Part shown: positions 37,922 through 45,884 of the stretch, piece by piece
Numbering within the stretch: the stretch's first letter is position 1
Layout: each line of letters starts with the position of its first letter
Assembly (NCBI RefSeq): GCF_004121055.1
Contig: NZ_PYAL01000001.1
Span: 1,364,001-1,428,000 of the forward strand
DNA length: 64,000 nucleotides
Direction of reading: 5' to 3'
Origin: Achromobacter aloeverae
GTDB taxonomy: Bacteria; Pseudomonadota; Gammaproteobacteria; Burkholderiales; Burkholderiaceae_B
Program-made: the position numbers and the translations under genes
Notes under the pieces: model-generated
Databases searched by the model: none
Told to the model about the DNA's origin: nothing
Seen by the model: only the letters and a program-made list of their open reading frames with translations

Positions 37922-38695
37922 TTATTGTGGCCTGCCCCTTTCGTATGCAACGCCGTTCTGGTTTCCCGCGTCCCAATCGAGCGTCGCCCCACGCTGCAAG
38001 GCGGTATATACGGCTTCGCCCTTGTTCTTCACCTGCAGCCTTTGGTAAAGCGTGCATGCATGGGTCTTGGCCGTCGCCACGGAAATATTCAGCATGCGGC
38101 TGACGGTCTTGATTGGATAGCCTCGCGAAAGCAGGACCAGCACTTCATACTGGCGCGGCGTGATCTTCAACAGCTGGGCGCCGGCCGTCACGGGCATGGC
38201 CATCTTGGCCACGCTGACGCCGTCCATATCGTTCAAGGGTACGGACAACGACGTGTGGGTCATACTCCCCAGCGTCACGGGCGGAGCGTCATGCGCCACC
38301 TGGCCCATCTGACCACTCGGGAAACATTGGCCACCGGCCATCACCAGCCGGATGGCGGCCTCCAGAACTTCGATGGAAGCCGTCTTCATAAGGCAGCCGT
38401 GGATGCTGCCTTCAGGCAGGCGCGAGAGCGCTTGCATGGGCATGCTGTCCACCAGCAGGAGGATACGTTTGGGAGCCAGCACGCGGCGCACTTCAGCCAG
38501 CGCCTGCCAGCCTGCCTCGGTTTCGATCGGCATGCCAAAAATCAGCAGTTCGGCCGATCGGTTCTGCTCGGCGGCCTCGCCCAGGTTGGCGAGATCCAGA
38601 CCGACTATTTCCCAAACACCTTCAACCTTGCCAAGAATTTGACGCAATCCCAGCCTCAACAGCGGATGGGCTTCAACCAAGACCATTTTCGACAT
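37922..38695 (-). CDS. LuxR-type regulator with degenerate receiver (2)
   Basis: A 257-residue regulator of the same architecture. The receiver-like domain starts MSKMVLVEAHPLLR, and Gly54 (LLIFGMPIE) again replaces the phospho-acceptor Asp. The C-terminal helix-turn-helix (ITPRQYEVLVLLSRGYPIKTVS) has the unusual DNA-recognition segment ISVATAKTHACTLYQRL, shared in pattern with the first regulator (ISVATVKSHARTLYWKL). GGGGAAAGCT precedes the ATG at 38695; a much longer reading from 38899 would cover AT-rich non-coding sequence. The 284-base gap to the first regulator holds no gene. Confidence 0.88.
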   Translation of the reverse strand: MSKMVLVEAHPLLRLGLRQILGKVEGVWEIVGLDLANLGEAAEQNRSAELLIFGMPIETEAGWQALAEVRRVLAPKRILLLVDSMPMQALSRLPEGSIHGCLMKTASIEVLEAAIRLVMAGGQCFPSGQMGQVAHDAPPVTLGSMTHTSLSVPLNDMDGVSVAKMAMPVTAGAQLLKITPRQYEVLVLLSRGYPIKTVSRMLNISVATAKTHACTLYQRLQVKNKGEAVYTALQRGATLDWDAGNQNGVAYERGRPQ

Positions 38696-39248
38696 AGCTT
38701 TCCCCAGAGGACAACGTTCGTTGCAACAAGAAGAAATGCAGAAGTGATAAGCGTGCAGCGCGGACACACGTATATAGTTTTCTTGTTTGTATTGCTTGCC
38801 AGCCGCGTGGACGAGCACTAGGCGGGCCGACCGACACTTTGGGTAGCCATCTGTTAGGATGACGCGACCCATGTTATGGGTTGAATTCATCAAAAGCAAG
38901 CTTTGGCGAACGACATAAACGGATATGAATCGCAGTCAACCGTTAGCGTCATTCAAAATAACTAATCTACCTGCGTCGTTTTTTTCGCCCTACAAAGCCA
39001 CGGTAAAAATATGAAGAAATAATCCGGAAAAGATGTATAAAAACAATTCTACGTGCAAGTCAATGCAAGTATCCCGGCGCGTAGAAACCCTCCTCATCAG
39101 CTCGAAAGCCTTTATCCATGCGGCTTTCCGGAGATCCGGAAATACCGCCCTCAACGCCGCCTTACAGCCGTACAGATACCAACGACATTCAGGACATAAT
39201 TTCGAAGAGTTATTCCGTACGCTATATTTTTCGATATTCGCGCACTTG
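38696..39248. promoter_or_regulatory. AT-rich intergenic region upstream of LuxR regulator 2
   Basis: 553 bases without a credible gene and strikingly AT-rich against the rest of the window (for example the stretch 38930-39060 and around 39220-39260). It must contain the promoter of the LuxR-type gene at 38695 and the 3' end of the transcript from 39249-40892. Short overlapping open frames on both strands have unlikely composition. It could be a long regulatory region bound by nucleoid proteins, or a remnant of transferred DNA. Confidence 0.5.
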
Positions 39249-40892
39249 TTATTCCATAAATGCAAAGTCGAATACCGTATGACCACCGTGATGATGCCAG
39301 TGGTGCATGGAGGCAAATGGCTTGCGCAGGAAACTGGGGTAATGCACCTGCCCTTCCGCTTCGCTATACGTCGAAGGTGACAACTCTTCGATGCGGTTCA
39401 GGGAGACCCCCTTGCCGTAGTGCAGGAAACCCTGTGTCTGCGCGCAGCGGATGACGTCGCCGTTCCCGTCCACCACCATTCCGGCGTTGCGGGCCTTGAC
39501 CGGCGACCGGATGATGGGATTCAGGGCATGGGGCGTCCAGGTGGTGGCGTCCGGGCGGTCGGCATAAAACGCGAACAGCTCGTCGCAGTGGCTGGTGCCA
39601 TCGGCCCGGTCGATATTGGTGAATAGCCACCAGTATTTTCCGTGGAAAAACACGATCGTATCCACGGCCGACACATTGCTCATCAACACTTCGTGAATTT
39701 CCCATTTCAATGGAAACTCGGTGCATCGCCATAACTCTATAGTCCGGTTTCCACACGTTTCGGGGACCATATATGTCGCACCGTTGTAGTGAAATATGAA
39801 GGGGAACGACAAGTGATAAGGCAGGTCCAGCACCGTCCCCAGGAACCGGAAGGCCCCGTCGGCGTAACTCGCGACCGAGATCTTTCCCTTGCGCTCGCGG
39901 AAGTCGTAATCCTCAAAAAAAACATAAGGCCGGCCTTCGTGCGTGTAGACGAAGGGGTCGGCGAAGAAACGCCCCTTGGGGGGCTCGAGGACGGAAGCCG
40001 CCAATGCCGCCATCGGCTCGTGCGCGCTCGGGCACATTGCAATGCGCCAGGTAACGTTGCGCTTCATGGCCTTGCGCAGGACGAGACCGGAAATCATCCA
40101 CGCCTGGCGCGCCAGATAGGCAGCGCCATCCCACTGCGCCGGCCGCCGGCGCGCGTCGATGCCTTGTATCCCCGCGTCTTTCGCGATAGGCGCGGGATGC
40201 GCCGTCGGGCTGGACGTCTTCGGCGCGGCGCGCAGCGTATCGAACAGCATGAAATTGCCGAGGCTCAATGCCCGTGCCCGGTTTTTCAGCCAGAAAGGCT
40301 CCGTATTGAAACTGCGGGCATCGAGCAGCACGTCGCCCTGCTCCACGGCGCCCACGCGCCAAAGCTTCACCGTCGTATGATCCGCCCGCTGGTAGACCTC
40401 CCAGAAACCGGCGTGGGTCACATCGGCCTGCCCCTCCAGCTCGGAATGGGCGAGCAGCCAGGCCCCACGCCGGGCCACGTCCGTGAACGCCCCCCGCACC
40501 GCCGGCAGCCCCAGGATCAGGATAAGATCCAGCCCCAATCCACGCATGGCCGCAAACGCCTCGTCCTCGCAAGCCACCAGGTCACCGCGCTCGTCGCGCC
40601 GCAATGTCAGCCGCAACAGCGGAATGCCCGCGGGCACGGATTCCGCCAGCGCCCGCGGCGCCAACTGCGCGCGGTGGCGGGTATTCAGTATCCGGTTTTC
40701 CAGCCTTGCCACCGGCCCCAGTCCGACGCTGGACCACGGCTGCGCGCGGCCGCGCGGCCCGTCGTCCGCTTCGGCGACAAGCAGGGCCGACACTTCATAC
40801 AGGTCGTCACGCCTCAACCAGTCGGCGACTTCATGGATCCAACCGGGTTGGTTCGGCGCGCTCACGAGCAACGCAACCTTCGCTTTGTCCAT
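39249..40892 (-). CDS. Formyltransferase-like / GIPC-transferase-like beta-propeller protein
   Basis: A 547-residue two-part protein. Residues about 1-215 resemble the Rossmann domain of formyltransferases (LDLILILGLP then the GAWLLAHSELEGQADVTHAGFWEV segment, like the product and hydroxyl-site loops of methionyl-tRNA formyltransferase). Residues about 278-547 resemble the N-terminal propeller domain of glucosamine inositolphosphorylceramide transferases (RFFADPFVYTHEGRPYVFFE, LPYHLSFPFIFHYNGATYMVPET, WWLFTNID). Start at 40892 (MDKAKVALL) has only GGATAC upstream. Function unknown; probably sugar or N-formyl modification of a surface glycan given its neighbours. Confidence 0.75.
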   Translation of the reverse strand: MDKAKVALLVSAPNQPGWIHEVADWLRRDDLYEVSALLVAEADDGPRGRAQPWSSVGLGPVARLENRILNTRHRAQLAPRALAESVPAGIPLLRLTLRRDERGDLVACEDEAFAAMRGLGLDLILILGLPAVRGAFTDVARRGAWLLAHSELEGQADVTHAGFWEVYQRADHTTVKLWRVGAVEQGDVLLDARSFNTEPFWLKNRARALSLGNFMLFDTLRAAPKTSSPTAHPAPIAKDAGIQGIDARRRPAQWDGAAYLARQAWMISGLVLRKAMKRNVTWRIAMCPSAHEPMAALAASVLEPPKGRFFADPFVYTHEGRPYVFFEDYDFRERKGKISVASYADGAFRFLGTVLDLPYHLSFPFIFHYNGATYMVPETCGNRTIELWRCTEFPLKWEIHEVLMSNVSAVDTIVFFHGKYWWLFTNIDRADGTSHCDELFAFYADRPDATTWTPHALNPIIRSPVKARNAGMVVDGNGDVIRCAQTQGFLHYGKGVSLNRIEELSPSTYSEAEGQVHYPSFLRKPFASMHHWHHHGGHTVFDFAFME

Positions 40893-41123
40893 TCTTGTAT
40901 CCAAAGTTGAGTGGGTAAAAACGCACCTGCCACAGATATTGCGCGCTGTAATGCGAGCGCTCCAGAATGCGTTCACCCTAGGCCGGACGAGCGACGCAGC
41001 CGGGCTGGGCCCTAAGACGTAAGGGGGAGTACGGCAACATGCGGACGCAAAGGAGCTAGCGTCCCTCAACCATGGGAACTAGGACGGCCGTCCCTGCATG
41101 GGCCAGCCGGTGGGGGCGAGCCC

Positions 41124-42680
41124 TCATCCGACCAGGCGGCCGGGGGTCACCCTCATACTTGTCGTGTCCACCGTAGGAAGGTCCACGGGCAAGCCAAAAA
41201 CGAAGGTGGCGCCGGCGCCTTGTTGCTGCGCCAAGACAATATCGTCGCCATGTAGTTGCAGAATGCGACGTACGGTCAATAGTCCCAGGCCGCCTCGCTC
41301 GGGCCCGGCATGGCTCCACACCGAGGCCCGGGTAAAGAGCGTTTCCCGCAGGGCCTCGGCCACGCCCGGCCCCTGGTCCGCCACCCGCACCTCCACGCGC
41401 GCGCCGCTGCGTCGCACGGCCACCTCCACGCCGCCGCCGGCAGGACTGTGGCGCAGCGCGTTATCCAGGAGGTTGGTAAGCACCCGTTCGATCATGCCCA
41501 GGTCGGCGCGCACCATCGGCAGGTCCTGGTCCAGGCGCGCGGTCAGGCGCACGCGTCGCGCCTCGGCCTGCAGCTCGAATTTCTGGAAGACGTCCTGTAT
41601 GAGCTCAGGCAGGGAAAAGGCCTCGGTGTCGGGCTGGATCAGGCCGGACTCCAGTCGCGCCAGCTCGAACAAGGCCTGCGCCAGGCGTCCCACCTTGCGG
41701 CTTTGGTCCAGCGCCACCTCCAGGTAGCGGCGACGCTCCTCCGGGCTCAGCGCCTGCTCCTTCAGCAGCAGCGTTTCCAGATAGCCGTGCAGCGACGTCA
41801 GCGGCGTGCGCAGGTCGTGGGAAATGTTCGCGACCAGTTCGCGGCGCTGCTGATCCTGGCGTGTCAGTTCGCGCCATTGTTCCGCCATGCGTGCCGCCAT
41901 CTGGTGGAAAGTCTGTTCCAGGATGGCGATTTCATCGCGGCTGCCCGCGGCCGCCTGTCCCGCCGGACTCGCCAGGGCGGAGGCCACCGCGGCATCGTCG
42001 CCATCGAAATCGCGCAGCGTGGCCGTCAGGCGGCGCAGCGGGCGCGTGATCAGGTTGAAGGCGGCCAGGCCGGCCAGCAGGCACAAAAGCGCCACCAGGG
42101 CAATGGCCCATAGTGTCGTGCCCAGCACCGAGCTGACGGCGACGTCGGCCGCCAGCATGTCGCGCGCCTCGCTCTGCAGGACCACGTAGACATAGCCATG
42201 GGGTTGGCCGTCGACGCGCAGGGGCGCGGCATTGAACACCTTGCGGCCGGCCAGGCTGCGGGGATCGTCGCCGTAGATCGGCAAGGGATCGCCCGCCAGC
42301 AGGCGCCGCACCGGCTCGATGTCGATCCGATCGCGCAGCATGTGGCCGCGCGGGGTCGCATCGCCGACGATGCGCCCGTCCGGGGCCACCAGGTAGACCT
42401 CGACATTGGGGTTGACCGCCATCAGCTTGTCGAACAGTTCGCGCACCGCCTCGCGACGCAGGCCGGCAGCATCCATCAACTGCGAGGTATCGGCGATATG
42501 CTGCGCCAGCCCCATGGACAGGCGCTGGGCGGTTTGCGCGTCGTGCATCGCATTGGCGCGCACTTGCAGCCACGCCGATGCGCCGCTGCACGCCAGGAGC
42601 AGCACGGCGAACACCGCCGCCAGCCGCTGGGTGAGCGTCAGGCGGCGCCAAGGCGAAGGACGGCCGGCGGCAGGACTCAA
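41124..42680 (-). CDS. Two-component sensor histidine kinase (TTG start)
   Basis: A 518-residue membrane kinase: membrane segment about 17-38, periplasmic sensor about 40-182, membrane segment about 184-208, HAMP, dimerisation/phospho-acceptor helix with His288 (ANISHDLRTPL), and an ATPase domain with NLLDNALRHSP and DQGPGV. No ATG or GTG lies in frame near the proper N-terminus. A TTG at 42680, overlapping the response regulator's TGA (TTGA) and preceded by GGGAGACG, is the likely start. It is coupled to the upstream OmpR-type regulator. It may sense envelope or redox stress, since the divergent genes are exported methionine sulfoxide reductases. Confidence 0.9.
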   Translation of the reverse strand: MSPAAGRPSPWRRLTLTQRLAAVFAVLLLACSGASAWLQVRANAMHDAQTAQRLSMGLAQHIADTSQLMDAAGLRREAVRELFDKLMAVNPNVEVYLVAPDGRIVGDATPRGHMLRDRIDIEPVRRLLAGDPLPIYGDDPRSLAGRKVFNAAPLRVDGQPHGYVYVVLQSEARDMLAADVAVSSVLGTTLWAIALVALLCLLAGLAAFNLITRPLRRLTATLRDFDGDDAAVASALASPAGQAAAGSRDEIAILEQTFHQMAARMAEQWRELTRQDQQRRELVANISHDLRTPLTSLHGYLETLLLKEQALSPEERRRYLEVALDQSRKVGRLAQALFELARLESGLIQPDTEAFSLPELIQDVFQKFELQAEARRVRLTARLDQDLPMVRADLGMIERVLTNLLDNALRHSPAGGGVEVAVRRSGARVEVRVADQGPGVAEALRETLFTRASVWSHAGPERGGLGLLTVRRILQLHGDDIVLAQQQGAGATFVFGLPVDLPTVDTTSMRVTPGRLVG

Positions 42681-43393
42681 CGCTCGTCTCCCGGCGTCAT
42701 GAACTTGTAGCCCTTGCCCCAGACGGTGACGATGCGGCGCGGCTCGGCCGGATCGTGCTCGACTTTCAGGCGCAGTCGGTTGATATGGGTGTTCACGGTG
42801 TGCTCGTAGCCGTCGTGCTGGTAGCCCCATACCTGGTTGAGCAGGTCCAGGCGGGAGAACACCTGCCCCGGATGGCGGGCGAAGAAATACAGCAGGTCGA
42901 ATTCGCGCGGCGTGAGTTCCACCGGCTGGCCGTCCACCGACACTTCGCGCGCCAGGGCATCGATGCGTACCCCGCCCGCCTCCAGGCCGCCGCCTTCCAG
43001 CCGCGCGCTGCGGGCCATGGCGTCGCTGCGACGCAGGAGCGCCTTGACCCGCGCCACCAGTTCCAGCATGGAGAACGGCTTGGCGAGGTAGTCGTCGGCG
43101 CCCAGTTCCAGGCCCAGGATGCGATGCAGTTCGCTGGAGCGCGCGCTGGTGATGATAATCGGCGTATAACGGGTCATGGCGCGCGCGCGGCGACAGATTT
43201 CCAGGCCGTCGACGCCGGGCAGCATCAGGTCCAGCACCAGGGCGTCCCAGCCGCCCGCCTCCAGCAGGCGCAAGCCCGTGTCGCCGTCCGCGGCATGCTC
43301 CACCGCATAGCCTTCGTCACGCAGGTGCAGGCGCAGCAGGTCGGCGATATGGACGTCGTCCTCGACGATGAGTACACGTTTTGAGGTAGTCAT
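42677..43393 (-). CDS. OmpR family response regulator
   Basis: A 238-residue regulator: receiver with acidic pair Glu11-Asp12-Asp13, phospho-acceptor Asp55 (LVLDLMLPG) and Lys105, then a winged-helix DNA-binding domain (about 140-235) with LTPREFDLLYFFARHPGQVFSR and YEHTVNTHINRLRLK. The start at 43393 fits the family (MTTSKRVLIVEDD). An in-frame ATG at 43423 has a better upstream GGGGCGA and would add ten residues. It is divergent from msrB-msrA. Confidence 0.93.
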   Translation of the reverse strand: MTTSKRVLIVEDDVHIADLLRLHLRDEGYAVEHAADGDTGLRLLEAGGWDALVLDLMLPGVDGLEICRRARAMTRYTPIIITSARSSELHRILGLELGADDYLAKPFSMLELVARVKALLRRSDAMARSARLEGGGLEAGGVRIDALAREVSVDGQPVELTPREFDLLYFFARHPGQVFSRLDLLNQVWGYQHDGYEHTVNTHINRLRLKVEHDPAEPRRIVTVWGKGYKFMTPGDER

Positions 43394-43544
43394 GGGTGCG
43401 ATGTCATTCGAGACAGGGGGCATTGTCGCCCCGACGGGCGCGGGCAAGTATCACATTTAATTTAAGTTTGCGTGAGGACTTGGGGAGCACGCCGGAAGAA
43501 CAATGCGTTCATCGAACAGGAGCAAGACCGACAGGAGCAAGACC

Positions 43545-44078
43545 ATGAGCACTCAACGTCGACATTTCCTGCGCAAGGCCGGTCTCGGCGTGCTGGCTGG
43601 CGGACTGGCCGGCTGGCAGCTGTGGCGCCCGGCGCCGGCGGCGTCCGCGGGCAGCGCGGCGGCGGACGCCGCCGGCCCATATGCCGTAACGCACACGGAC
43701 GCCGAATGGCGGGCGCTGCTGACCGGCCCGCAATACGCGGTGTTGCGCCAGGAGGGCACCGAACGACCGTATAGCAGTCCGCTGAACGGCGAGCACCGGC
43801 CGGGCATTTTCTCCTGCGCCGGCTGCCAGCTGGCCCTGTTCTCGTCGAAGACCAAGTTCGACAGCGGGACGGGTTGGCCGAGTTTCTGGCAGCCCTTGGA
43901 GAACGCCGTGCGCACGCACGAAGACCGTTCGTTCGGAATGGTCCGGTCGGCCGTCTCCTGCCGCAGTTGCGGCGGCCACCTGGGGCATGTGTTCGACGAC
44001 GGTCCCAGGCCGACCGGCTTGCGGTATTGCATGAATGGGGTGGCAATGACGTTCAACTCACACGAGAGGCAATCATGA
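43545..44078 (+). CDS. msrB: Peptide-methionine (R)-S-oxide reductase, exported
   Basis: A 177-residue MsrB reducing the R form of methionine sulfoxide. A Tat-type signal (RRHFLRKAG, hydrophobic core, AAPAAS region cleavage) indicates periplasmic location. Zinc site CAGC and CRSC, the GTGWPSFWQP motif and the catalytic Cys in GLRYCMNG are intact. AGGAGC precedes the ATG at 43545 with proper spacing, whereas an upstream ATG at 43503 would bury the signal. Its stop overlaps the msrA start. Confidence 0.94.
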   Translation: MSTQRRHFLRKAGLGVLAGGLAGWQLWRPAPAASAGSAAADAAGPYAVTHTDAEWRALLTGPQYAVLRQEGTERPYSSPLNGEHRPGIFSCAGCQLALFSSKTKFDSGTGWPSFWQPLENAVRTHEDRSFGMVRSAVSCRSCGGHLGHVFDDGPRPTGLRYCMNGVAMTFNSHERQS

Positions 44079-44812
44079 CGAATCATCCCGAGTCTTCCAG
44101 CGTCTCCACCCGCCGCCTGCCTGCCCTGGCCGCCGGCGCCGCGCTGGGCCTGGCTGCCGTGCTGCTGGCGCCCCAGCTGAGCGCGCGCGCCGCCGAGCAG
44201 GCGGTCGCCATCGCCGCCCCGGCGATGGACGAACCGGCGTCCGGCGCGAGCAGCGAAACAGCGGTGTTCGCGGGCGGCTGCTTCTGGGGCGTGCAGGGCG
44301 TGTTCCAGCACGTCAAGGGCGTGACGCGCGCGGTATCGGGCTACGCGGGCGGACAGGCCGCGACCGCGCATTACGAGATCGTCAGCGAGGGACGCAGCGG
44401 TCATGCCGAGTCGGTGCAGGTGACCTACGATCCGCGCCAGATCAGCTACGGCAAGCTGCTGCAGATCTATTTCTCGGTGGCGCACGACCCGACGCAGCTG
44501 AACCGCCAGGGTCCGGACACCGGGACGCAATACCGGTCGGCGCTATTCCCGTCGTCGCCGATGCAGCACAAGGTGGCCGAGGCGTACATCGCGCAGCTCA
44601 ATCGATCGGGCGTTTATCGGAAGGCCATCGTGACGACGCTGGAGGACGGCAAGACCTTCTATCCCGCCGAGGCCTACCACCAGGACTTCATGGAACACAA
44701 CCCCGACTACCCCTACATCGTCTACAACGACCTGCCCAAGGTAAAGAACCTGCAGGCGATGTTCGGCGACCTGTATCGGGACAAACCGGTGCTGGTCGCG
44801 CAAACGCGGTGA
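44075..44812 (+). CDS. msrA: Peptide-methionine (S)-S-oxide reductase, exported
   Basis: A 245-residue MsrA reducing the S form of methionine sulfoxide, with catalytic Cys in GGCFWGVQGVFQ. The N-terminal 40 residues form a signal peptide (hydrophobic ALAAGAALGLAAVLLA, cleavage near ARAAE), so it is exported like MsrB. ATGA overlap with msrB fixes the start and suggests coupled synthesis of a periplasmic repair pair, divergent from the two-component system. Confidence 0.94.
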   Translation: MTNHPESSSVSTRRLPALAAGAALGLAAVLLAPQLSARAAEQAVAIAAPAMDEPASGASSETAVFAGGCFWGVQGVFQHVKGVTRAVSGYAGGQAATAHYEIVSEGRSGHAESVQVTYDPRQISYGKLLQIYFSVAHDPTQLNRQGPDTGTQYRSALFPSSPMQHKVAEAYIAQLNRSGVYRKAIVTTLEDGKTFYPAEAYHQDFMEHNPDYPYIVYNDLPKVKNLQAMFGDLYRDKPVLVAQTR

Positions 44813-44816
44813 TGCG

Positions 44817-45827
44817 TTACTCCATCTGCAAGCCCGATTGCCGGATGGCGGTGCCCAGGCGTTCCATTTCCCGCTTGATGTGGGCGGCGAACTGCTCCGG
44901 CGTGCCGCCGACCGGTTCGGCGCCGTCGCTGGCCAGGCTCGTGCGGATCGAAGGATCCTGGAGGGCCTGGTTCAGGCCGGCGTTCAGCTTCATGACGATG
45001 TCGCGTGGCGTGCCCGCCGGCGCCAGGATCCCGTACCAGGAGCTGGTTTCATAACCCGGCAATCCCTGCGACGCGATGGTGGGAACGCCCGGCAGCGACG
45101 CAAGCTCATGCGCGCCGGTCACGCCCAGGGGGACCAGGCTGCCATCCTTGATATGCGGCAGGATGGCCACGACGCTGCTGAACATCAGGGGCACCTGTCC
45201 GCTCAGCAGGTCGGTCAACGCGGGACTCAAGCCCTTGTAGGGCACATGCGTCAGCGTGACGTGGGCCTCGGTGGCGAACATCACGGCCGCCAGGTGCGAG
45301 GAAGAGCCGTTGCCGTTGGACGCATAATCCAGCTTGCCGGGTTCCCTGCGCGCCAGCGCGATCAATTCCGCCACATTGCGTACGTGCAGGCTCGGCTGCG
45401 CCACCAGCACCATGGGCGCCTGCGCCAGCAGGGTGATGGGGGCGAAGTCCTTGATGGGATCGTAGGGCAGGTTCTTGCGCAGGTTCGGATTGATGGCATG
45501 GCTGCCCACGCCGCCCAGGAACAAGGTATAGCCGTCGGACGGCGCGCGCGCGACGGTCTCGGCGCCCACGGTGCCCCCGGCGCCCGCGCGGTTCTCCACG
45601 ACGATGGCCTGGCCCAGGATCTCGCCCAGCCGCCGGCCCACCGTCCGCGCCACGTTGTCATTGCCGCCGCCGGGCGAAAACGGGACGATCAGGCGTACAG
45701 GATGATCGGGAAAGCGGGCGGCCGCCTGCCCGCCCGCCGCCTGGGCGCGCGCCGCCCCCATGCCGCCCGCCATGACGGTGCACGCCGCCGACAACAGACC
45801 CACCAGCCACGCCCTACGCTTCATCAT
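44817..45827 (-). CDS. Bug/TctC family periplasmic substrate-binding protein (1)
   Basis: A 336-residue tripartite-tricarboxylate-type receptor. Signal peptide ends near ARAQA. Family motifs: FPDHPVRLIVPFSPGGGNDNVAR, IVVENRAGAGGTVG, HVPYKGLSPALTDLLSG, and WYGILAPAGTP. GAGGAAG precedes the ATG at 45827. There are no TctA/TctB membrane partners nearby, as is usual for orphan Bug receptors. Next to the TcuA-like flavoprotein, a tricarboxylate ligand (tricarballylate, citrate or aconitate) is plausible. Confidence 0.93.
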   Translation of the reverse strand: MMKRRAWLVGLLSAACTVMAGGMGAARAQAAGGQAAARFPDHPVRLIVPFSPGGGNDNVARTVGRRLGEILGQAIVVENRAGAGGTVGAETVARAPSDGYTLFLGGVGSHAINPNLRKNLPYDPIKDFAPITLLAQAPMVLVAQPSLHVRNVAELIALARREPGKLDYASNGNGSSSHLAAVMFATEAHVTLTHVPYKGLSPALTDLLSGQVPLMFSSVVAILPHIKDGSLVPLGVTGAHELASLPGVPTIASQGLPGYETSSWYGILAPAGTPRDIVMKLNAGLNQALQDPSIRTSLASDGAEPVGGTPEQFAAHIKREMERLGTAIRQSGLQME

Positions 45828-45884
45828 GTTCTTCCTCGCGCCCATCCGGGCTCACGCTCACGTCCAGGTTGTTCAATGCCGGGC

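Noticed and set aside
38990-39380. Two short overlapping open frames (108 and 115 codons) on opposite strands in the AT-rich gap
   Set aside because: Each is the shadow of the other, no ribosome site, no family resemblance, and both run into the 3' end of the neighbouring gene.
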